Of a stretch of DNA of 33,022 nt, positions 31,751 to 33,022 are shown piece after piece. Each line of letters opens with the position of its first letter. Position 1 is the stretch's first letter. The stretch lies in contig JBAYFO010000040.1 of assembly GCA_041667115.1 (NCBI GenBank), positions 1-33,022 of the forward strand, written 5' to 3'. Source of the DNA: UBA1563 sp041667115. GTDB lineage: Bacteria > Bacteroidota > Ignavibacteria > Ignavibacteriales > Ignavibacteriaceae. The notes under the pieces were generated by a model, which had not been told where the DNA came from, made no database searches, and worked only from the letters and a program-made list of their open reading frames with translations. A program made the position numbers and the translations under genes.

Positions 31751-33022
31751 ATGTCATCGGAACAACGTCAATCATTTTTTAAAAGAAGCAAAAATATATT
31801 AATTGGGGCTTCGAGAAATTTAAACGACCCGCAGGTCTTTCATAAACTCTCCCTTACCGCATTTTTAGCATGGGTTGGTTTGGGAACCGACGGATTGTCT
31901 TCTTCTTGTTATGGTCCTGCAGAAGCATTTCTGACGTTGGGACAGCATCATTTCTTAAGTTTATTCGTCGCACTTTTATCAGGGATCACTATTTTCATAA
32001 TCAGCATAAGCTACTCTCAGATTATTGAATTATTTCCATCCGGAGGCGGAGGTTACCTGGTTGCGAGCAAATTACTTTCTCCCAAAGTAGGAATGATTTC
32101 AGGTTCTGCATTGCTGATCGATTATGTCTTAACAATTACTCTTTCAGTAGCAAGCGGAACAGATGCCTTGTTCAGTTTTTTCCCGATAGCTTATCATCAT
32201 TTCAAATTAGATTTTGCAATATTCGGAGTCATAGTTCTTATAATTATGAACTTACGGGGAGTAAAAGAATCCGTTATTCCTCTTGTTCCGATCTTTCTTC
32301 TTTTTATTGGTTTGCACGCGTTTGTAATCTTTTATGCGTTATTCAGCCACATGTTTAATGCGTCGCAGATAGTTGCCGCAACTTCTTCAGATTTATCAAC
32401 TACAAGCAGTCAATTAGGTTTTTTCGGAATGATGTTTCTGATAATTAAAGCTTATACCATGGGTGCAGGTACCTACACCGGAATTGAAGCTGTAAGTAAT
32501 GGACTTCCGATTTTAAGAGACCCTAAAGTTCATACCGCAAAAAATACGATGAAACTGATGGCAGGGTCACTGACATTTATGGTTGTTGGTCTGATGATTG
32601 CTTACTTATTGTATAGTGTAACCTTCCAACCGGGGAAAACGTTAAATGCAGTTCTCTTTGAAAATATAACTAAAGGCTGGGCTCCGGCAATTAGTATTCC
32701 GTTCGTATTAATTACACTTATATCTGAGGCAGTAATACTCTTTGTTGCGGCTCAAACCGGTTTTCTCGATGGTCCGAGAGTTTTGGCAAATATGGCTTCA
32801 GACCGTTGGCTGCCGACAAGATTTGCAATATTAAGCGACAGGCTTGTTACACAAAATGGTATTCTCTTAATGGGTGTTGCCGCTTTAATTACAATGATTT
32901 TAGCTAAAGGTTCTGTCGGACTTCTTATAGTGCTTTACAGTATTAATGTATTTATAACATTTTTTCTTTCGCAATTAGGAATGGTGAAACATTGGTGGAA
33001 CGTTCGTAAAGAAGAAAAAAAA
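31751..33022 (+). CDS. APC family permease, large form (cut by window end)
   Basis: Open from the ATG at 31751, preceded by AAAGGAT, to the end of the window: 424 codons without a stop. The beginning (RSKNILIGASRNLNDPQVFHKLSLTAFL) leads into AWVGLGTDGLSSSCYGPAEAF, then about ten hydrophobic segments including FPSGGGGYLVASKLL, YVLTITLSVASGTDALFSF, MGAGTYTGIEAVSNGLPIL and DGPRVLANMASDRWLP. This is the pattern of large APC permeases (about 600-700 residues) related to KUP/KtrC-like and amino-acid transporters. The missing C-terminus probably includes a cytoplasmic part. Substrate, amino acid or potassium, cannot be decided. Confidence 0.85.
   Translation, partial: MSSEQRQSFFKRSKNILIGASRNLNDPQVFHKLSLTAFLAWVGLGTDGLSSSCYGPAEAFLTLGQHHFLSLFVALLSGITIFIISISYSQIIELFPSGGGGYLVASKLLSPKVGMISGSALLIDYVLTITLSVASGTDALFSFFPIAYHHFKLDFAIFGVIVLIIMNLRGVKESVIPLVPIFLLFIGLHAFVIFYALFSHMFNASQIVAATSSDLSTTSSQLGFFGMMFLIIKAYTMGAGTYTGIEAVSNGLPILRDPKVHTAKNTMKLMAGSLTFMVVGLMIAYLLYSVTFQPGKTLNAVLFENITKGWAPAISIPFVLITLISEAVILFVAAQTGFLDGPRVLANMASDRWLPTRFAILSDRLVTQNGILLMGVAALITMILAKGSVGLLIVLYSINVFITFFLSQLGMVKHWWNVRKEEKK

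Overview
The window looks like a chromosomal segment of an AT-rich member of the Bacteroidota/Chlorobi lineage, most likely an Ignavibacteria-type bacterium. The main evidence is a secreted beta-propeller protein with a type IX secretion C-terminal domain (motif NYPNPFNPST), together with dense dispersed intergenic repeats and the style of the housekeeping proteins. This placement is inference from protein style; no 16S rRNA gene is present.

Layout. Positions 1-454 (minus): start of groL, then groS, with a perfect CIRCE operator. Positions 849-6884 (minus): a compact restriction-modification operon read hsdR, then a fused hsdM-hsdS gene, then a third gene encoding a zinc-ribbon protein with a deoxyribosyltransferase/TIR-like domain. 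Positions 6885-10500: a repeat-rich accessory stretch. It holds a 346-bp direct duplication of a REP-like palindrome array, 22-bp tandem repeats, an orphan 235-residue helical protein, 14 degenerate units of 20-21 bp, fold-back repeats carrying 20-bp insertions, and a decayed 3' fragment of the arginine decarboxylase gene. Positions 10508-14460 (minus): the T9SS propeller protein, pyruvoyl-dependent arginine decarboxylase and tyrS. Positions 14461-15330: a palindrome cluster and smpB. Positions 15465-19185 (plus): an MFS sugar transporter and an exported GH13 glycosidase. Positions 19194-25152 (minus): rsmI, a YjbR-like gene, an M1 metallopeptidase, a degenerate receiver-GAF protein, and a DEDDh exonuclease/GIY-YIG protein. 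Positions 25232-29914 (plus): a tightly packed operon ymdB-like, folD, deoC, HicB-like, trmH-like, aroA. Positions 30094-33022 (plus): two amino-acid/polyamine-type permeases, the second cut by the window end.

Functionally, most of the window is core metabolism and translation. The accessory content is concentrated at 0.5-12.6 kb. The best candidate for an under-described system is the hsdR / hsdMS / zinc-ribbon-NDT-like operon: its third gene starts one base after the stop of the methylase-specificity fusion, which suggests an extra effector or sensor coupled to the restriction system. The best sequence-level observation is that two copies of a fold-back repeat carry different 20-bp GC-rich inserts at exactly the same site. 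No RNA genes, CRISPR arrays, insertion-sequence transposases or integrases were found.
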